Source: Oscillospiraceae bacterium
GTDB lineage: Bacteria > Bacillota > Clostridia > Oscillospirales > Oscillospiraceae
DNA: 64,000 nt
Direction: 5' to 3'
NCBI GenBank assembly: GCA_015067845.1
Contig: SVLT01000002.1
Location: 62,001-126,000 of the forward strand
Shown: piece by piece, positions 53,913 to 62,518 of the stretch
How positions within the stretch are numbered: position 1 is the stretch's first letter
Layout: each line of letters begins with the position of its first letter
Translations under genes and position numbers: made by a program
The notes under the pieces: model-generated
The model's input: only the letters and a program-made list of their open reading frames with translations
What the model was told of the DNA's origin: nothing
Databases searched by the model: none

Positions 53913-54211
53913 AGGCAATTGTTTTCACGCAAAGCACAACAGAAACAAGTCAATATACAGCGGATATGATGGCTAAAAAAATTGGCATCACACCTGAAAG
54001 ATTCCTTGAAATTGAACCGTTACTTGTTAAATACGGTCTTTTGAATGAAGATAGCTTAACATTGGATGATTGCATAATCAAGGTGTATCATAAGTGGAGC
54101 AATCCCGAAATCCGTCCGCTGTTGATGATGGCTTACCAATTCATCAATGGAAGACAATGCTATTACAATTTCACTTGTAACAGAACCAAACCATATTTTG
54201 AAAGCACATAA
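53765..54211 (+). pseudogene. gene fragment with winged-helix-like C-terminus
   Basis: In the frame next to the sigma remnant, residues reading TNDEGTTYLSLAENFPFF lead into a helical segment like a winged helix (YTADMMAKKIGITPERFLEIE, then LLVKYGLLNEDSLTLDD) and end YYNFTCNRTKPYFEST. The 5' part is lost at the junction with the sigma gene. I cannot name the family; it looks like the C-terminal part of a regulator joined by a deletion. Confidence 0.5.
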
Positions 54212-54216
54212 GTTGC

Positions 54217-54262
54217 ACCGCCGAGAGTCACTATGAAGATGACTCACGGCGGTGTTTTTTTG
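54217..54262. terminator. terminator in the decayed island
   Basis: ACCGCCGAGAGTCA / TGACTCACGGCGGT stem with a 9-base loop, followed by GTTTTTTT on the plus strand. Confidence 0.8.
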
Positions 54263-54483
54263 CCCACTCGTTATGCATTTCCATATATTTCGGGTTCGCT
54301 CGAAGCTTAGCAAATTGAGGGTGTGGAGAGTTCAAAGGACGGTTCAGCATCCACGAGAGCATATCATCGGTTTTATAGGAGGTTTTTATCTGCTCGGCAA
54401 AAACATCAATCGGCTTATTTCATAGGATAGTCAAAACATCCTTATGAGAAGCAGCCTTTTCGCCGTCTCTTGACTCCCATACG
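54231..54483 (-). pseudogene. degraded ORF, unknown family
   Basis: On the minus strand a readable frame NKPIDVFAEQIKTSYKTD, then DMLSWMLNRPLNSPHPQF, ends KYMEMHNEWAKKHRRESSS at 54231. Upstream, ESRDGEKAASHKDVLTIL stops at a TGA, and the two pieces join only with a frameshift near 54420. I do not recognise the family. Confidence 0.45.
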
Positions 54484-54511
54484 TTCTTGCGTGATCACAA
54501 ACAACGGATTT

Positions 54512-54555
54512 CGAAAGAAAATGAAATACCCCTTTTCACTTCATCGTGGTATACT
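54512..54555 (+). promoter_or_regulatory. promoter with 15-base regulon box, GH2 gene
   Basis: CGAAAGAAAATGAAA (54512-54526), TACCCC (54527-54532), 17 bases, TATACT (54550-54555). The -35 is very poor while the box is nearly identical to that of the import operon. Confidence 0.8.
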
Positions 54556-54587
54556 GATCTTGAAAAACACACCAAGGAGGTTGTTAT

Positions 54588-56807
54588 ATGTATAATCGCC
54601 CCAGAATCAGCCTGGATGGCTTTTGGAAGTTCTCCATTCCCAACGGCATCGTAGAGACCCGTGTGGTTCCCGGTTCCTATCCCTGCGTCGGTGACTCGGT
54701 CTATTTCCGCACCGTGAAGCTGTCCGCCCCCGAAAATGGGCGGCGCCTGCGGCTGTGCTTTGAAGGCATCGCTTACGAAGGCGACCTGTTCTTCAATGGC
54801 ACCAAACTGGGCACCATGCTGCCCTACTCTTTCTATGCCTACGACATCACAGATCTGATAAAAGGCGAGGAAGACAATGAGATCCGTCTGGACCTGAAGG
54901 ATCTGAACGCCGTTTTCGGTCCCTCCGAGGGTTGGAAGAGCTTCAGCGGTATCATTCGCTCCGTATTTCTGGAGGAATCCCCCAAGCTTTGCCTGGATGA
55001 TGTGTTCTTTACTTACTCTTTTACCGAGGGCTACGGCCAGGCAGACTGCAACCTCGCCATCGCTCTGACCGACGAGGCGAACGATCTGACCATCTCCGCC
55101 TCCATCAGCCGTCAGGGCATCCTTTGCTGCCAGACCAGCACTTTCAGCGCTGCCCGGAAGGATCTGAAGCTGACCGTCACCAAACCCTCCCTCTGGTCCC
55201 CCGAAGAGCCCAGCCTGTACGAGCTGGAAGTCCTGCTGTGCAAGGACGACATTGTGATCGACAGCTATACCTGCAATGTAGGCTTCAAGGATCTTGTCGT
55301 CAAGGGCAGCAAGTTCCTGCTCAACGGCAAGGATCTGTTCATCACCGGCATTTGCCGCCATGATCTGTGGAACGAAGTCGTGGGCTTTACCCAGACTGAC
55401 GACATGATCGAAACAGACCTGCAGATGATGAAGAACATGGGTGTCAACTATGTCCGTCTGGTGCATTATCCCCACGATCGCCGAGTGGTGGAAGCCTGTG
55501 ACCGGATCGGTCTGCTTTGCAGCGAAGAGCCGGGCCTGTGGTGGAGCGATCTGAGCAACAAGGAGATCACCACCCGGGCACTGAAGGTGCTGGAGAATGT
55601 GATCTACCGGGACCGTAACCATGTCAGTATCGCTTTCTGGCTGTCCTTCAATGAGTGTATCTTCAACGAAGAATTCCTGCACGATGCCGTCACCACCGCC
55701 CGCCGCTGCGATCCCAGCCGTCTGATCTCCGGTGCCAACTGCAACGACATTTACGAGACCAAGGAACTCTTTGACAAGTATGATGTGGACTTCTACACCA
55801 TGCACCCCTATGGCACCGCTCCGGAGCATGTCAATGGCGGCACTTTGGAGCAGTGCTGCAGAGTGCTGTCCGGCAAGCCTCTGATCTTTACGGAATGGGG
55901 CGGTTTCTTTGTTCACGAGAATCCCCATCTGTTTGAAGAGTTCTGCGAGGTCATGCGCCGTCTGCACAACAACCAGGAGCCGGATCCGGTGCTGGCCGGT
56001 ATGAGCTACTGGCAGTGGCAGGATATTCCCGAGGCACAGCGCGGCATGCCCGCCTGTTATGAAGGCATTCTGATCGAAGGCCTTGTGTCTATGGACCGGG
56101 AGCCCAAGACCAACTTCTACACCTATATGCACTTCCTGGAGCAACTGAAGCGACCCGCAGTGCAGAGAGTGCCCGTATTCACTCCCGTAGGCGGCGGCTC
56201 TTCCGATCAGGCTTATACGCCCATCCCCCTGCCCCGTCCCGAAAAGGATGTATGGGATGACGCCATTGCCGCATCCCTGCCCATGCCGGGCTATCATCAC
56301 AAGAAAAACCGCCGTATTACTGTCGGTCCCGCTCTGCCCAAACCCGTTCCCCAGCTGGGCGCACTGATCACCGACCTGCCTGCTGGCAGACCCGCCGTGG
56401 TAGGTGCAAATTCCGGTAGTCTGGATGTGCCCGTGAACATAGCCGTCAAAGCTCTTTGGTTCATTGGCCAGGCTACTATGGGTAAGGGATATCCTACCAA
56501 TGGCATCCGTGGAACAGAATATGGCTCCTATGTCATCCACTATGCCGACGATACCCAACAGATCATCCCCCTGCGGGACGGCGAGGAATCCGCCACCGTC
56601 TTCGGTCTGATCGGCCCCACCGCCTTCGACCCCAGAGCCGCCAAAACATCCCGTGCATTCACCATCGACTACGACCGCAACTGGGAAGTTTACCATGCCG
56701 GTCTTCTCCGCGTCTGCTGTGAAGAAAAGGTCATTGAAAGCATTCACATCACGGTAACCGATCCTGATTACTATCTGCTGGTCTATGGCATCACCGCCGA
56801 GGCTTGA
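54588..56807 (+). CDS. GH2-family beta-glycosidase
   Basis: A 739-residue cytosolic enzyme: N-terminal sugar-binding sandwich (ISLDGFWKFSIPN), immunoglobulin-like domain, catalytic barrel with ICRHDLWNEVVG, LSFNECIF (acid/base Glu) and LIFTEWGGFF (nucleophile Glu), then an extra C-terminal beta-sandwich of about 150 residues (GIRGTEYGSYVIHYADDT). Beta-galactosidase, beta-glucuronidase or alpha-L-arabinosidase activity is possible. The RBS is AAGGAGGTTGTTAT. The regulon promoter lies 33 bases upstream of the start; GDPD follows after 28 bases. Confidence 0.87.
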   Translation: MYNRPRISLDGFWKFSIPNGIVETRVVPGSYPCVGDSVYFRTVKLSAPENGRRLRLCFEGIAYEGDLFFNGTKLGTMLPYSFYAYDITDLIKGEEDNEIRLDLKDLNAVFGPSEGWKSFSGIIRSVFLEESPKLCLDDVFFTYSFTEGYGQADCNLAIALTDEANDLTISASISRQGILCCQTSTFSAARKDLKLTVTKPSLWSPEEPSLYELEVLLCKDDIVIDSYTCNVGFKDLVVKGSKFLLNGKDLFITGICRHDLWNEVVGFTQTDDMIETDLQMMKNMGVNYVRLVHYPHDRRVVEACDRIGLLCSEEPGLWWSDLSNKEITTRALKVLENVIYRDRNHVSIAFWLSFNECIFNEEFLHDAVTTARRCDPSRLISGANCNDIYETKELFDKYDVDFYTMHPYGTAPEHVNGGTLEQCCRVLSGKPLIFTEWGGFFVHENPHLFEEFCEVMRRLHNNQEPDPVLAGMSYWQWQDIPEAQRGMPACYEGILIEGLVSMDREPKTNFYTYMHFLEQLKRPAVQRVPVFTPVGGGSSDQAYTPIPLPRPEKDVWDDAIAASLPMPGYHHKKNRRITVGPALPKPVPQLGALITDLPAGRPAVVGANSGSLDVPVNIAVKALWFIGQATMGKGYPTNGIRGTEYGSYVIHYADDTQQIIPLRDGEESATVFGLIGPTAFDPRAAKTSRAFTIDYDRNWEVYHAGLLRVCCEEKVIESIHITVTDPDYYLLVYGITAEA

Positions 56808-56835
56808 TTCCATCATCGTATAGGGAGCTGACTTT

Positions 56836-57789
56836 ATGCGGACAGAAACTATGATGCAGGATCCCAGCCGTTTTGTACCAGCGTGGAAGGATGCCTACGC
56901 CCCTGCGCCCGGAATGCTGGATTTTGAAGAAAAGTGGTCCGCATTCCACGATCCTCACGGACGTTTGATGGTCTGCGCGCATCGCGGTGATATCAACATC
57001 TATTACCCCGAAAATTCTCTGGAAGGTTTTCTTTCTGCCATTCTCGCAGGTGCGGATATGTTGGAAGCGGATCTGCAAACCACCGCTGACGGTCAGATTG
57101 TGATCATGCACGATTCCACTCTGACCCGCACCACCAATCTGACCGCCCTGCGCCGAGCCGGCGAAAACTGGATGCCCGACTCCGACATTATCGCAGACTG
57201 GACTCTCGAACAGATCCGTCGGCTACGGCTGGTCACTGTGGAGGGAGAGGTTACTGAGTTCGCCGTTCCTACCTTACGGGAACTGCTGTCTCTAGCAAAA
57301 GACAGGGTGTTCCTTACATTGGACAAGACAGACCGCTTCCGTTGGGAGGATGTTTACCGCATGGTCCGGGAATTCGATGCTTTCCGCACAGTGTTGATTC
57401 CCTACAACTATCCTTTGGATACCGTTCTGCAGATTCAGGCACAGGCTCAGGTAGATGCCGGAATCAACATGCCATTCTTCGCAAGTGTGGTCATTGGCAA
57501 CGGCATCTGGTCCCCGGAAAAGCTGGAGGAAGCCAGCCACTTCCTCCAGAAACACCAAATGTCCCCCATCCTGCGGGGCGGCTATCACAATCTGAACGAT
57601 GTTTCCCGACTGAAACCGATCATAAGCCGCTTCCGCGCCACACACCGGATTTATGCCGAGTCCATGGGTGCGGAGCGGGATTGCCCCGCAGTCTGGGCAT
57701 CCATGCTGGATATGGGTTACAGTATCTTTATGGGCAACCGTCTTTACGACCTGCTCACCATTGTTAAGACCCGCCACTTCTCTGGATAA
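56836..57789 (+). CDS. glycerophosphodiester phosphodiesterase family protein
   Basis: A 317-residue GDPD barrel with the family motifs CAHRGDINIYYPENSLEGF (His, Arg, Glu), MLEADLQTTADGQIVIMHD (Glu, Asp, catalytic His) and VFLTLDK. It lacks a signal peptide. The position right behind GH2 suggests one transcript and a role on phosphorylated glycans or glycerol-phosphate-linked sugars (inference). The RBS is GGGAGCTGAC. Confidence 0.83.
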   Translation: MRTETMMQDPSRFVPAWKDAYAPAPGMLDFEEKWSAFHDPHGRLMVCAHRGDINIYYPENSLEGFLSAILAGADMLEADLQTTADGQIVIMHDSTLTRTTNLTALRRAGENWMPDSDIIADWTLEQIRRLRLVTVEGEVTEFAVPTLRELLSLAKDRVFLTLDKTDRFRWEDVYRMVREFDAFRTVLIPYNYPLDTVLQIQAQAQVDAGINMPFFASVVIGNGIWSPEKLEEASHFLQKHQMSPILRGGYHNLNDVSRLKPIISRFRATHRIYAESMGAERDCPAVWASMLDMGYSIFMGNRLYDLLTIVKTRHFSG

Positions 57790-57880
57790 TTTCCCCACAG
57801 CATTCCTTTCTATCATGGATTGATAATCCTATTGCTTGGATTTTTCTTCTGTTGCGAATTTTTTCTTGAACACGAAATAC

Positions 57881-57937
57881 ACTCCCCATAGTGTTGTCCC
57901 ATAATTATAGTTATTATGAGACCACACTATGGGGAGT
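57881..57937. repeat. long near-perfect palindromic element, copy 2
   Basis: Two 25-base arms (57881-57905 and 57913-57937) with only two mismatches and a 7-base TATAGTT loop. The outer arm is ACTCCCCATAGTG / CACTATGGGGAGT. The gap 57790-58006 holds nothing else. The CCCCATAG core is shared with 16797-16853. Confidence 0.8.
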
Positions 57938-58006
57938 ACATCAGTATACCCTCTTCGTCCATTTTAGAGAATTGGGGAATAAGAATTTGGTGAGGAGATA
58001 TTAAAA

Positions 58007-58447
58007 ATGATAACTTTGCAACCTGTCACAAAGGATAATTATAATGAGTGTCTGGATTTAAAACGAGAAAAGACAGATTTTGTCGGTGATGCTTATGCGG
58101 TATTAGCCGATGCGTATATATATCGAGACACTTCACTTGCATATGCAATATACCTCGATGATAACATCATAGGATTAGTTATTTTGGATGCATGTGAAAA
58201 GAATCAATTATATAAGTTTACAGATTTATTTATTGCAGATGATTACAGAAATAAAGGCTATGGCGAAGATGTGGTAAAAACAATAATAAAACACTTTAAA
58301 TCAAAAAACGCAAAATCGATTCAGATGCAGGTTCATAAATCAAATGAAGTGGCGATGCATATTTATCAAAAATGCGGTTTTTCGATTAACATGGTCTCGC
58401 CGTGGGATGATGATTTTTGGATAATGGAAATGTCATTAGACCGATAA
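58007..58447 (+). CDS. GNAT-family N-acetyltransferase
   Basis: A 146-residue GNAT domain: FTDLFIADDYRNKGYGEDVV carries the acetyl-CoA-binding R/Q-x-x-G-x-G/A loop, and VHKSNEVAMHIYQKCGF is motif B. The gene is much more A+T-rich than its neighbours and lies next to a recombinase remnant, which suggests transfer. The RBS is GAGGAGATATTAAA. Substrate unknown. Confidence 0.85.
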   Translation: MITLQPVTKDNYNECLDLKREKTDFVGDAYAVLADAYIYRDTSLAYAIYLDDNIIGLVILDACEKNQLYKFTDLFIADDYRNKGYGEDVVKTIIKHFKSKNAKSIQMQVHKSNEVAMHIYQKCGFSINMVSPWDDDFWIMEMSLDR

Positions 58448-58470
58448 ATCCCAATTTACTCGAACAGATT

Positions 58471-58498
58471 AGGAGCAGGACCTGCGGGTCCTGCTCCT
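58471..58498 (+). terminator. hairpin after GNAT gene
   Basis: Perfect 12-base stem AGGAGCAGGACC / GGTCCTGCTCCT with a TGCG loop; only a weak T-run follows. Confidence 0.6.
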
Positions 58499-58544
58499 CT
58501 TGATTCTGGGGTCATCATGGAAGCCACAAAATTTGCTCAATGGC

Positions 58545-59033
58545 ATGATTCTCGTCGACAAGCAGTTACAAAGTCTGCGAAGAAATACCCGAGGGAGCAA
58601 AGATAAATATGCCCTACTACCCACCAAGAATGGCAAGGAACGCACCATCACCGCAGCACCCTTTGTGCTGGATCTGCTTTGGAAAACCAAGCAGGCACAG
58701 GATGCAAACCGGAAATCTTGCGGCAATGTATTCCGGGAAAACGGTCTGATCTTCACGGACCCGGTCGGTAACCGTGTGACGCCCCAGGCCCTCTACCGGG
58801 CATTCAAGCTAGTGGTGACGGAACTTGGGATGAAGGATGTCAGATTCCACGATCTCCGCCATTCTTATGCAGTTATTTCCCTCAAATCCGGCGACGATGT
58901 AAAGACCGTGCAGGAAAATTTGGAACACGCAACCGCATCTTTTACTCTGGATACCTATGGACATGTTACCGAAAAAATGAAGCGTGACAGTGCCGACAGA
59001 ATGCAGGCTTTCATCCAGTCTGTGCGTTCATAA
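58545..59033 (+). pseudogene. tyrosine recombinase (phage integrase) C-terminal remnant
   Basis: The catalytic C-terminal half remains: KNGKERTITAAP strand region, FHDLRHSYAV (His and Arg), and LEHATASFTLDTYGHV with the catalytic Tyr. The N-terminal arm and core-binding domains and the first Arg box are missing, so the protein is probably inactive. It ends about 120 bases from tRNA-Gln, the usual place for an integrase of a tRNA-targeted element. Confidence 0.8.
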
Positions 59034-59107
59034 GGGAAAACATAAGGGAAACAAGAAAACCGCCTCTAAAATTCAATACATTCCGAATCTCAAAAGCGGC
59101 AAAAAAC

Positions 59108-59142
59108 AAAAAAGAAACCCCGGAATTCCGAAGAATTCCGGG
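59108..59142 (-). terminator. terminator of tRNA-Gln transcript
   Basis: On the minus strand CCCGGAATTC-TTCG-GAATTCCGGG, a 10-base perfect stem with a UUCG tetraloop, followed by GTTTCTTTTTTG. Confidence 0.88.
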
Positions 59143-59151
59143 TGATTCCAA

Positions 59152-59225
59152 TGGCAGAGGATGAGGGATTCGAACCCCCGCAAACGGAGTCAGAGTCCGG
59201 TGTGCTACCGTTACACAAATCCTCT
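59152..59225 (-). tRNA. tRNA-Gln (CTG anticodon)
   Basis: Acceptor stem AGAGGAT / ATCCTCT, T-arm GGGGGTTCGAATCCC, anticodon loop CTCTGAC with anticodon CTG (reads CAG), and encoded CCA. The 74-base fold is normal. Transcribed on the minus strand with its own terminator. The neighbouring integrase remnant suggests it served as an integration target. Confidence 0.9.
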
Positions 59226-59325
59226 ATATGTGCAGCGCTACTGCGCCAGGCACGTTGCTTATTATACCCATTTCGCAGAAAAAGTCAAGCACTTTTTGCA
59301 AAATTTTGAAAAATATTTTCCGAAA

Positions 59326-59358
59326 GTTCCCCGGGCAAAAACAGCTTGCCCGGGGAAC
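59326..59358 (-). terminator. terminator after GH13 operon
   Basis: Perfect 13-base stem GTTCCCCGGGCAA / TTGCCCGGGGAAC, followed on the minus strand by TTTCGG and an A+T-rich run. Confidence 0.75.
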
Positions 59359-59365
59359 CGGCATC

Positions 59366-60925
59366 TTATTCTGCAGGGGACAGGATGGTGAAGCTCTGGC
59401 TGTCCAAAACCAGGGTATTTCCCCGGATCCGGCTGTGGCCCAGGGTATAGACGGGTGCATATGCGCCGTCCAATTCCAGGGTCAGCGCTTCCCTGCCGGG
59501 ATTCACAGCCACCAGCAATCTTCCCCGCTTATAGGCAAACAGACGGCTGCCGGCCTCGGCGGAATAGACAGCGAAGGGACTGCAATTGGACAGATCCTCC
59601 CGGCTCCGCCGCAGGGCGATGAGGCCCCGGACGAAATTCAGCATGGAATCGGGATCCGCCTCCTGGGCCGCCACGGTGGGCGCATCCGCCGCCGGATCTA
59701 CCGGCAGGTACAGCTTTTCTTCTTCGGCCCCGGAGAATCCAAGATTCTTGCTGTTGTCCCACTGCATGGGCGTCCGGGAACCGGTGCGGTGATAGCCGCC
59801 CTCCTTGGTGGGCAGCCAGCGGTAGCGCATGCCGATCTCATCACCGTAGTAGATGTAAGGCGCACCGGGCATGGTCAGGATCATGGCGTAGGCCAGCCGC
59901 CGCTCCCGGTCATTCAGGTTGAAGGAGGCCCGCTTGGTATCGTGGTTGCCGGTGATCATGCAGCGCTGGCCCAGATCCTTCCAGGCATCGTAGGGATAAT
60001 CCCGCAGGAAGCCGGTGATGTCCGCATCGGACTCCAGCTTGAAATAGCTGTTGTCGGACAGGATATTGCCCTTTTTATCAAGCTGATAGAAGCGCATGAG
60101 CCGGTTATAGCCGTTGCCGCCCCAATCCAGCATGAAGTCCATATCAAAGCCGCAGCCCAGGGCCTGCTCCGGGTTGTTCCACTCGGAAACCAGGGCCGCC
60201 TCGGGATATTCGGCATGGATGGCGCCGGCAATATCCTTCCACACTTCCATGGTGGCCGACTTGGTGCCGTGGTCATTTTTCACCAGGGAGTCGGCCATAT
60301 CCACCCGGAAGCCGTCGCACCCCCGGTCCAGCCAGTAGCGCATGATGTCCTTCATGGCTTCCCGGTTGGCCAGAGGGCCGGGGGCATCGATGGGCTGCTG
60401 CCAGGAGGGATCGTGAATGTCCCGATAGCCGTAATTCAGGGCCGGCTGGCACTTGAAGAAATTGATGATGTAGGCGGCATCCCGGGGATGTTCGCCGCCG
60501 ATAAAGGGCATGCCGTCACCGCCGCAGAAGGCATTGGCGGTCCAGATGTAGCGGTCGGAGAATTGATTCTCCTCCTCCCGGGCGCTTTCCAGAAACCAGG
60601 GGTGAGTCTCGCTGGTATGGCCGGGGACCAGATCCAGCAGAATGCGGATGCCCAGCTTGTGGGCCTCCTCAAACAGCCGCACCAGGTCTTCCTCGGTGCC
60701 GTAACGCTGGGCCACCTTTTTGTGATCCCGGATATCGTATCCGGCATCCCGGAAGGGGGAATCATAGCATGGATTCATCCACACGGCATTACAGCCCAGG
60801 CTCTTGATGTAAGGTAATTTTTCGATGATGCCGTTGAAATCGCCGATCCCGTCCCCATTGGTATCCCGGAAGGACTGGGGATAGATCTCATAAAACACGG
60901 CATCTTTCAGCCAGCTTGCGGCCAT
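59366..60925 (-). CDS. GH13-family alpha-glucosidase (oligo-1,6-glucosidase type)
   Basis: A 519-residue cytosolic GH13 enzyme with all conserved regions: AGYDIRDHKKV, DLVPGHTS, GFRVDMADSL (nucleophile Asp), LVSEWNNPEQ (acid/base Glu) and ITGNHDTKR (third Asp). Members hydrolyse isomaltose, maltose or related alpha-glucosides. It lies 3 bases after DUF5662 in a separate, G+C-rich operon. RBS GGAGGAATAACC. Confidence 0.9.
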   Translation of the reverse strand: MAASWLKDAVFYEIYPQSFRDTNGDGIGDFNGIIEKLPYIKSLGCNAVWMNPCYDSPFRDAGYDIRDHKKVAQRYGTEEDLVRLFEEAHKLGIRILLDLVPGHTSETHPWFLESAREEENQFSDRYIWTANAFCGGDGMPFIGGEHPRDAAYIINFFKCQPALNYGYRDIHDPSWQQPIDAPGPLANREAMKDIMRYWLDRGCDGFRVDMADSLVKNDHGTKSATMEVWKDIAGAIHAEYPEAALVSEWNNPEQALGCGFDMDFMLDWGGNGYNRLMRFYQLDKKGNILSDNSYFKLESDADITGFLRDYPYDAWKDLGQRCMITGNHDTKRASFNLNDRERRLAYAMILTMPGAPYIYYGDEIGMRYRWLPTKEGGYHRTGSRTPMQWDNSKNLGFSGAEEEKLYLPVDPAADAPTVAAQEADPDSMLNFVRGLIALRRSREDLSNCSPFAVYSAEAGSRLFAYKRGRLLVAVNPGREALTLELDGAYAPVYTLGHSRIRGNTLVLDSQSFTILSPAE

Positions 60926-60928
60926 TGG

Positions 60929-61483
60929 TTATTCCTCCGTTTCCCAAGGGAAGGGTCTCCCCTGCAGTACATGGTCTTTGATGTGGCGGAATGTGTAATC
61001 TTCCCCCGAATCCCGGAGCATGGACAGCAGATAATCCAGCTCCCGGAGGGTCTTGGGGTGCATCCGCACCCGTTCTTTGCCCTTGTGGAGATACTCCAGG
61101 GCAGAGCCGTCGGTATATCTGTCGCCCTGGTAGATCTTGCAGGCGGCGATGCGGTCCATAACCATCTCCACCAGGTATTTCCGGGGCATGGGCACCGGTT
61201 CATAATGATGGCTCACCAGGCTCAGGTCCGTCCAGTATTCCCAATGGTGCCGGTTCCGGCCTTTGTGGTGCATCCAGGATTCGGAGTAGCCTTTTTCCAT
61301 CCGCTCGGCGGAATTGGGGCTGAATGTTCCCTGGTAATATCGGGCGCCCACCCGGAATTCCGTGGGCGAATACTTGGAAAGGTCATGGGTCAGGCCCTGC
61401 CAGTAGAGGCCCACCTTGAAGCACCCCCGCCGCACTTCCCAGCGGTGGTGGGTAATGGTTTTGAAATGCTGCCATGCTTTCAT
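60929..61483 (-). CDS. DUF5662 family protein
   Basis: A 184-residue protein matching DUF5662, with LTHDLSKYSPTEF and WMHHKGRNRHHWEYW, a His/Asp-rich pattern like HD-type metal-dependent phosphohydrolases. Function not established. It sits 4 bases after the AEC carrier and 3 bases before GH13, so the three genes form one operon. Confidence 0.78.
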   Translation of the reverse strand: MKAWQHFKTITHHRWEVRRGCFKVGLYWQGLTHDLSKYSPTEFRVGARYYQGTFSPNSAERMEKGYSESWMHHKGRNRHHWEYWTDLSLVSHHYEPVPMPRKYLVEMVMDRIAACKIYQGDRYTDGSALEYLHKGKERVRMHPKTLRELDYLLSMLRDSGEDYTFRHIKDHVLQGRPFPWETEE

Positions 61484-61487
61484 TGGC

Positions 61488-62435
61488 TCAGCCTCCCGTC
61501 AACTGCGTCAGCAGTGCATACATCAGCGGCACCGTGATGACCGCACCCACATGGGAGATCATGGCCATGGAGGCGCCGGGTTTGGTATCGCCGCCGTAAG
61601 CGGCGGTGAAGATCACCGTGTTCATACCCAGGGCCGCGCCGAAGGCGATCAGGACCATGGTCAGCACCCGATGGTCACCTCCCAGGAAATAGACCACCGC
61701 CACCAAAACAGCCGGCAGCACCGTCAGCCGCAGGAAGGTCATGACGTACACCTTCTTGTCCTGCAGCAATTCCTTCCAATCATATCCGCCGATGATGAAA
61801 CCGGTCAGGATCATGGCCACGGGGCCCATGCAGGCAGAAAGGTCATTGAGGGTCTCCTCCACAAAGAACGGCAGGAACTTGCCGATGCCCGTCAGGCCCA
61901 CCACGGCGCCGGCCAGCATACCGATGATCACCGGGTTCAGCAGACGCTTCAGCGGGTTGGACTTTTTCGCGCCGGCGGGCATCATCTGCCCCATGCCCCA
62001 CAGATAAGCGGTCAGATTGATGGGCAGGGTGAACAGCAAATAAGGATACAGATATTCCTGGCCCAGGATCTGGGGCACCACGGAATTACCCAGGTAACCG
62101 TAATTGGCAAAAACCAGGGCATAGCGGTAAATGCCCCGGTTCTTCCCATCCCGGCACAGCAGGCAGCTCAGCGGATACCCCATCAGCAAACTGATGGCGA
62201 TGCACAGAATGCTGAAGAGGGTGAAGCGGTAATTGGCCGTCAGGGATTCCACCGTGCAGTAGGTCATGAAGGTCACAAAGACCTGAGCGGGCATAAAAAT
62301 GTAATTTTCAACTTTGGAAAGAACAATGCCGGTGTTCTTGGGGGCCACGTTGCATTTGCTCACCAAAAAACCGATGAACACGAACAAAAACATGGTGACC
62401 ATGGGATTCAGCGTTGCGATAAAAGTATCGATCAT
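61488..62435 (-). CDS. AEC-family transporter (auxin efflux carrier type)
   Basis: A 315-residue carrier with about ten membrane helices in the AEC layout (MFLFVFIGFLVSKCNV, VFANYGYLGNSVVPQILG, LIAFGAALGMNTVIFTAAYGG). AEC proteins export or exchange organic acids such as malate; the substrate here is unknown. The RBS is AAAGGATGTGTTTGA. Confidence 0.85.
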   Translation of the reverse strand: MIDTFIATLNPMVTMFLFVFIGFLVSKCNVAPKNTGIVLSKVENYIFMPAQVFVTFMTYCTVESLTANYRFTLFSILCIAISLLMGYPLSCLLCRDGKNRGIYRYALVFANYGYLGNSVVPQILGQEYLYPYLLFTLPINLTAYLWGMGQMMPAGAKKSNPLKRLLNPVIIGMLAGAVVGLTGIGKFLPFFVEETLNDLSACMGPVAMILTGFIIGGYDWKELLQDKKVYVMTFLRLTVLPAVLVAVVYFLGGDHRVLTMVLIAFGAALGMNTVIFTAAYGGDTKPGASMAMISHVGAVITVPLMYALLTQLTGG

Positions 62436-62518
62436 TCAAACACATCCTTTTCTGCCGTACATATTACCACGGCGGGAAACAGAAGTCAACGAAGGTGGGA
62501 ATTTTGCAAAAAGCAAAA

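Noticed and set aside
54495..56816. Open frame of 773 codons antisense to the GH2 gene
   Set aside because: It mirrors the GH2 gene, has no ribosome site or recognisable domain, and arises from the codon bias of a G+C-rich gene on the other strand.
59228..60817. Open frame of 529 codons antisense to GH13
   Set aside because: The GH13 protein has all catalytic motifs; the mirror frame is an artefact of high G+C.
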